From Burkholderiaceae bacterium (GTDB lineage Bacteria; Pseudomonadota; Gammaproteobacteria; Burkholderiales; Burkholderiaceae_C), in assembly GCA_017999135.1 (NCBI GenBank), contig JAGOBT010000059.1, positions 1 to 11,312 of the forward strand: a DNA stretch of 11,312 nt. The letters are read 5' to 3'. Numbering within the stretch: the first letter of the stretch is position 1; every line of letters starts with the position of its first letter. Positions 9,001 through 11,312 of this stretch are shown one piece after another. The translations under genes were made by a program, and so were the position numbers. The notes beneath the pieces were generated by a model. The model worked only from the letters and a program-made list of their open reading frames with translations. It was not told the DNA's origin and did not search any database.

Positions 9001-11312
9001 TGCTGCCTTGTGCGTGCAGGGCCAGCGTGCCGGCGGTCAACGCGGTCTGCGCCGTGCCCAGCAGGTCGCCCGCCGTGGCCGTGAGTGACAGCGCACCCGG
9101 GCCGACATTCACGGTGCCGAGCTGCAGCGTGCGGTCCGAGGCGATCGTCAGGTTCAATCCGGCGGCCTGTGCGATCTGGTCGATCGCCAGCGCGCTGCCG
9201 TCGCTGACCTGGAAGGCCAGGCCCGGGGCGCTGACCTGGTAGTCCTTGCTGGCGCTGCCGGCGCGGTTGGCCAGGTCGAGGCTCATTGCGGTCAGGGCCT
9301 GGTCGCTCGTGGCCACGGCATGGCCGCCCGATGCGATGCTCAGCTGCGGCGTGTGCGTCTGGATCGGCTGTCCGGTGGCGCCGACATGCCCTGCCGGTGC
9401 CGTGAGTTCGACGCGGCCGCCGCTGAGCAGCGGCGAGGCGCCGGCTGCGCGGGCGATCGAACCTGCGGCGCTCTCCAGCCGCACCGTGCCGCTGCCGGCA
9501 TTCAATGCGCCGGCCACCTCCACGAGGCCCGCGGATTTCAGCGTGATCGCGCCGCCGTTCGAGCTGAGCTTGCCGATGTTCGACAGTGTGCTGCCCGCAC
9601 CCTGCGCCAGCAGCGTGATGTCGCCGCCTTGTGTGCGAATCTCGGTGGCGGCGTCCACGAAGCGGATGCCGCCACTTTGCGTGGACTGCAGCGTGAAGCC
9701 GTGGCCTGCGGTGGTGGCCAGGTTCAGCGTGCCGCCGGCCATGGCGTCCACGGTGATCTGGCCGGTGGCCTGCAGCACGACGTTGGCACTGCCCGACAGG
9801 CTCTCGAGCTGGCCGCGCGAGACGGTATTCAGTGTGGTGCCGCTGCCTTGGTTGGCGTCAGCAGCCGCGACGGTGTTGTCGCCGGCATTGCTGTCCTGGC
9901 TGCCGCCCGAGGCGCTGTCGGTGATGCGCAGGTCGGTGGGGTCCAGCAGCAACGTGCCGCTGGCGCCGCGTGCGGCGCCGAGGTCCACCTGCCCGGTCAG
10001 GCCCAGGTTCTTCTGGCTGGAGATTTCCGCAAAGCCGCCGTGGCCGCCCTGCGCGCCGCCGCGTGCCGAGAGGCTGCCGGCAAAGCGCGTGGTGTCCTGC
10101 GACCACAGCGTGATGTGGCCGCCATCGCCTGTGACCCGCGCGTCGGCTTGCAGGCCTGCGCCGCGGTCCACATCGGTGGTGAGGCTCTTGCGGGCGTAGC
10201 CCGTGTCGCGCCCGTCGCTGCCCAGTGCGATCTCGCCGCCGCCCGTGCCGCCGGAGGTGTCGATGCGCGCGGTTGCACCCAGCTGCACCTGTGCGCCGTT
10301 GACGCTCACGCGGCCGCCGGTGCCCGCTGCGCCGCCATCGGCCAGCAGGCTGCCGTTCACGGCCACCGTGCCGCTGTCGCCGCCCGCCAGCACGATGCGC
10401 CCGGGCGTGCCGCTCACGGTGGTCGCGCTGATCAGCCCGCTGGTGTTGATGACCTGGTCGACCACGCCCTTGACGGCGCTGGCACCCAGCATCACGGTGC
10501 CGCCGTCGGCGCTCAGCGTGCCGGTATTGACCACCTGCGCCAGCGGTGCCGCGCCGGCCGCAAAGCTCAGCAGGCCGTCGCCCTGGAAATCGAGCGTGAA
10601 TGCGGCGGCCCCGCCCAGCATCACGCGGCCCAGGCGGGCCTGGATGACACCGCTGTTGGACACACGCGGCGCCACCAGCGCCGCCAGGCCGTTGTCGCGG
10701 ATGCTGATCTCGCCGGCATTCACGATGCCGGCCTGGGCGTTGGCTGACGCCTCACCGAAGCGGTAGCGGCCGGCCAGGAAATCGTCGTCGCGGATGTTGG
10801 CCGTGCTGGCCACCAGGCCGCCCACGTCCAGCCGCGCGGTGGGCCCGAAGACCACGCCGTTGGGGTTGACCAGCAGCACCGTGCCGTTGGCGGTGAGGCG
10901 GCCGAAGATGGCCGAGGGGTCGTTGCCCAGCACGCGGTTGAGCGTGACGCTGCTGCGCGAAGGCTGCAGGAAGTTCACCGTCTCGCCGCTGGCGATGTTG
11001 AAGCTCTGCCAGTGGATGATGGCCTTGTTCGTGCCCTGGTGGATGTCCAGCGTGCCCGGCACGCTGCCCACCACCTGCACCTGGCCAGACACCACCTGCG
11101 CACCGCTGGGGTTGGCCATGGCCGATGTCGACGCCAGCGCCGCAGCCACCAGCAGCGCCAGTGGCGTGAAGGCCACGCCGTGGCCGGCCCGCCGGTGCCA
11201 GCCCAGGGCGCGGCGGATGCGCCGCGGGCAGCGCACGAAGGCGCGTTCACGGGCGGGCAGCAAGGGGCGGGCGGCGACAGGGGTGGGGGCGGCGGCGGTG
11301 GCGGTGTGGCTC
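1..11312 (-). CDS. Giant filamentous haemagglutinin-like (TpsA/FhaB-type) exoprotein, partial
   Basis: This is a secreted exoprotein of the two-partner (type Vb) secretion family, probably a surface adhesin. One minus-strand frame, with codons at 2-4 up to 11309-11311, is open across the whole window, giving at least 3,700 residues with no stop seen. In order it has a signal peptide, a TPS domain with NPNG and the flanking VNPNGVVFG and LDVGGLVAST motifs, a GGFAEISSQ...LLLDPTDLRI linker, and then thousands of residues of Ser/Thr/Gly/Ala-rich beta-helical repeats. The mature part has very few Trp or Lys, and I saw no Cys in my translation, as is usual for proteins crossing the outer membrane unfolded. 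Family members are exported by Sec and then by a TpsB/FhaC pore, usually encoded next door; none is visible here. The C-terminus is cut off, so a CdiA-like toxin, an anchoring domain or plain release cannot be told apart. Family assignment is secure; the function as an adhesin is inferred. Confidence 0.94.
62..375 (-). repeat. GAQxYxGAxTL repeat, two copies 88 residues apart
   Basis: TTTGAQRYTGALTLTG and TTSGAQSYQGATTLNG are two copies of one motif. Their tyrosine codons are at 344-346 and 80-82, which is 264 bases or 88 residues apart. Each is preceded by an IQLGxVTT strand and followed by a segment ending in a similar phrase (VVDGPLTLAGG and EVLGPAQLA). Motifs of this TGAQxYTGAVTL type are common in the distal part of FHA-like adhesins. 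The second copy runs off the window, so more copies probably follow. Confidence 0.75.
400..2600 (-). other. Irregular Ser/Thr/Gly-rich beta-helix region
   Basis: After the last large module the protein continues for about 730 residues of short alternating strands and turns, such as GDLQVSSSSGDLTLG, GSILAGGSTLAG, NDGATNVTAAGAIKLQS, GRLLVSPGATLEAAEVLL, GGTIDILQSAHLQLGSV and GDITLTSSGAVQANIVV. I see no clear full-length copy of the 135-residue module, though a DDGNPSSTI motif near 1590 and LGTL/LGSV strand ends are shared with it. No catalytic or binding domain is recognisable. It is most simply a degenerate continuation of the fibre shaft. Confidence 0.65.
1586..8764 (-). repeat. Recurrent DDG[NDS] turn motif
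   Basis: A short motif, [IVL]xDDG[NDS] followed within a few residues by a TxI, TRV or SRV strand, recurs in the helix. Exact DDG triplets occur at 8756-8764, 8114-8122, 7721-7729, 7319-7327, 6710-6718 and 1586-1594. Degenerate forms occur at 3632-3640 (GDG, in ILGDGDANTRV) and near 4050-4070 (ILGDADSSHRV). It normally lies at the end of the LTxTxGxI strand, just before the next GSIGS turn. The acidic loop could bind a cation, but that is only inference. The feature span covers the first to last exact copy, not continuous sequence. Confidence 0.75.
2600..9390 (-). repeat. Array of about eleven diverged modules of roughly 135 residues
   Basis: The protein repeats a recognisable module: a GSIGSxGxPI-like turn, a GDLYVDNxxDLxxLxIT strand pair followed by THxxxxxxY, a hydrophobic strand ending in a VTDxxxG-like turn, a VDSTGLxF-like turn, a SDRxIxLGxVxxG turn, and a GxVxLTxTxGxIxDDG segment. 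Using the five-residue core of the LxIT strand as anchor (for example SLSIT), I place copies at 9275, 7946, 7550, 6545, 6143, 5723, 5312, 4691, 4280, 3884 and 2870 (lowest base of each anchor). Spacings are 443, 132, 335, 134, 140, 137, 207, 137, 132 and 338 residues. Six of the ten steps are 132-140 residues; the others carry additional material. Copies are well diverged, so this is an old array. A right-handed beta-helix shaft is the likely fold. Confidence 0.82.
3071..3184 (-). repeat. Two 19-residue beta-coil repeats
   Basis: Two adjacent 19-residue units, SYNLLASSVTAPAAVTLSS and GYDLLAGTITSGAAVALSS, align without gaps. The tyrosine codons are at 3179-3181 and 3122-3124, 57 bases apart. 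Each is about the size of one turn of a beta-helix. They lie in the 338-residue spacer between the tenth and eleventh large modules, and are a cleaner small repeat than the rest of that spacer. Confidence 0.75.
9390..9922 (-). other. Transition segment with QLESLSG...ITV motif
   Basis: This segment joins the LLLDP linker to the long repeat array. It begins with a polar, Asp/Asn/Ser-rich stretch (SGGSQDSNAGDNTVAAADAN), probably a flexible loop. Next comes QLESLSGSANVVLQATGQ followed by ITV (9749-9811), a motif of the LE-LS-ANVVLEA-ITV type often seen at this place in FHA-like proteins. It continues with beta-helix-like strands (GGDITLLAQGAG, NGGAITLKSAG, GSGTVRLESAAGSI). The function is presumably structural. 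Confidence 0.65.
9923..10359 (-). other. Conserved linker after the TPS domain, ending in LLLDPTDLRI
   Basis: This Gly-rich stretch contains short strands such as GRIVLAGGDSGTVAVNGSL (its start overlaps the TPS boundary), GGRVSVNGAQVQLGA and GHITLWSQDTTRFAGS. It then has GGHGGFAEISSQKNLGLTG and LLLDPTDLRI (9923-9952). The GGF-E-S and LLDP signatures recur just after the TPS domain in many FHA-like adhesins, where they continue the beta-helix. Their precise role is not known to me. They support the family call and mark the end of the conserved N-terminal part. Confidence 0.78.
10360..11113 (-). other. TPS (haemagglutination activity) secretion domain
   Basis: This is the N-terminal domain of about 250 residues that the periplasmic POTRA domains of a TpsB partner recognise, and it nucleates beta-helix folding. 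Visible motifs in order are IHQGTNKAIIHWQSFNI, GETVNFLQPS, VTLNRVLGNDPSAIFGRL, VLLVNPNGVVFG (NPNG at 10856-10867), LDVGGLVAST, then paired strands of the type NAGEISIRDNGLAALVAP and NSGVIQARLGRVMLGG, ending in a TLDFQGDGLLSF segment. These match the haemagg_act family closely. The first conserved element is the FLQPS...LNRV form common in betaproteobacterial adhesins, not the NPNL form of Bordetella FHA. The C-terminal boundary is approximate, set from the usual domain length. Confidence 0.92.
11114..11236 (-). other. Signal peptide and basic leader of the exoprotein
   Basis: An Arg-rich n-region (PRRIRRALGWHRRAGHG) is followed by a hydrophobic core (VAFTPLALLVAAALAS) and a type I cleavage site, AMA before NPSGAQVVSG. 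The mature start NPxGAQVVSG is typical of this adhesin family. The n-region is long, as in many very large TPS and autotransporter proteins, but it does not match the classic ESPR motif. The start codon is uncertain. The only in-frame ATG here (11117-11119) sits at the cleavage site, too late to start a signal peptide. A GTG at 11234-11236 would give a signal peptide of about 41 residues, but I see no convincing ribosome binding site before it. The frame stays open to the window edge (...SHTATAAAPTPVAARP...), so the real start may lie beyond 11312. Confidence 0.8.

Noticed and set aside
4043..9088. Plus-strand open frame of 1,681 codons, with similar ones at 86-913, 1055-3916 and 9320-10747
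   Set aside because: All four are in exact codon register with the minus-strand gene. Their stops correspond to sense TCA codons; TTA, CTA and TCA are rare in this GC-rich gene, so the antisense frame stays open by codon bias. The products are Arg/Ala/Gly/Gln/His-rich with no recognisable domain.
2600..9390. CRISPR array or DNA-level tandem repeat
   Set aside because: The periodicity is at protein level, with diverged copies of about 400 bases. There are no short identical direct repeats with unique spacers of constant length.
10975..11250. Minus-strand frame of 91 codons starting with GTG over the signal peptide region
   Set aside because: It is out of register with the TPS domain frame. 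Its Trp/Arg-rich product (RRWCLARCRWW) is not protein-like, whereas the adjacent frame gives a clear signal peptide and haemagg_act motifs.
1..11312. A multi-gene defence, secretion or metabolic system
   Set aside because: The whole window is taken up by one coding frame. No second gene, RNA gene or mobile element can be supported, so any system would have to lie in the flanks.

Overview
The window is a single-gene region. A giant two-partner-secretion (type Vb) exoprotein of the filamentous haemagglutinin (FhaB/TpsA-like) family is encoded on the minus strand. Its frame stays open from one window edge to the other, about 3,770 codons. I spot-checked the register at many points along the window and my full translation met no stop. 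The N-terminus lies at the high-coordinate end; the true start codon may fall just outside the window. The C-terminus and stop codon lie beyond position 1.

Layout, from N- to C-terminus (high to low coordinates): (1) a basic leader and hydrophobic signal peptide ending in an AMA|NPSGAQ cleavage site, about 11236-11114; (2) the TPS secretion domain with its NPNG motif, about 11113-10360; (3) a Gly-rich conserved linker ending in LLLDPTDLRI, about 10359-9923; (4) a transition segment with the QLESLSG...ITV motif, about 9922-9390; (5) a long array of about eleven diverged modules of roughly 135 residues, predicted to form a beta-helix, about 9390-2600, with extra spacer segments between some copies; (6) a less regular Ser/Thr/Gly/Ala-rich beta-helix region, about 2600-400; (7) the beginning of what looks like a different repeat class (GAQxYxG motif) running off the window end.

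The organism is probably a high-GC Gram-negative, most likely a betaproteobacterium of the Burkholderiales type. This rests on the roughly 70% GC composition, the strongly GC-rich third codon positions, and a TPS domain of the style common in that group; it is inference only. No TpsB/FhaC transporter gene, promoter, RNA gene, mobile element or CRISPR array is visible. A TpsB partner would be expected nearby, outside the window.

The protein would be exported by Sec, moved across the outer membrane by a TpsB pore that recognises the TPS domain, and folded outside the cell as a very long beta-helical fibre. The likely role is adhesion, aggregation or contact-dependent interaction, but the part that would define a toxin or anchor (the C-terminus) is not visible. 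The many long plus-strand open frames are antisense shadows of this gene. I found no evidence for a novel multi-gene system here; the notable content is the internal repeat architecture of the protein.
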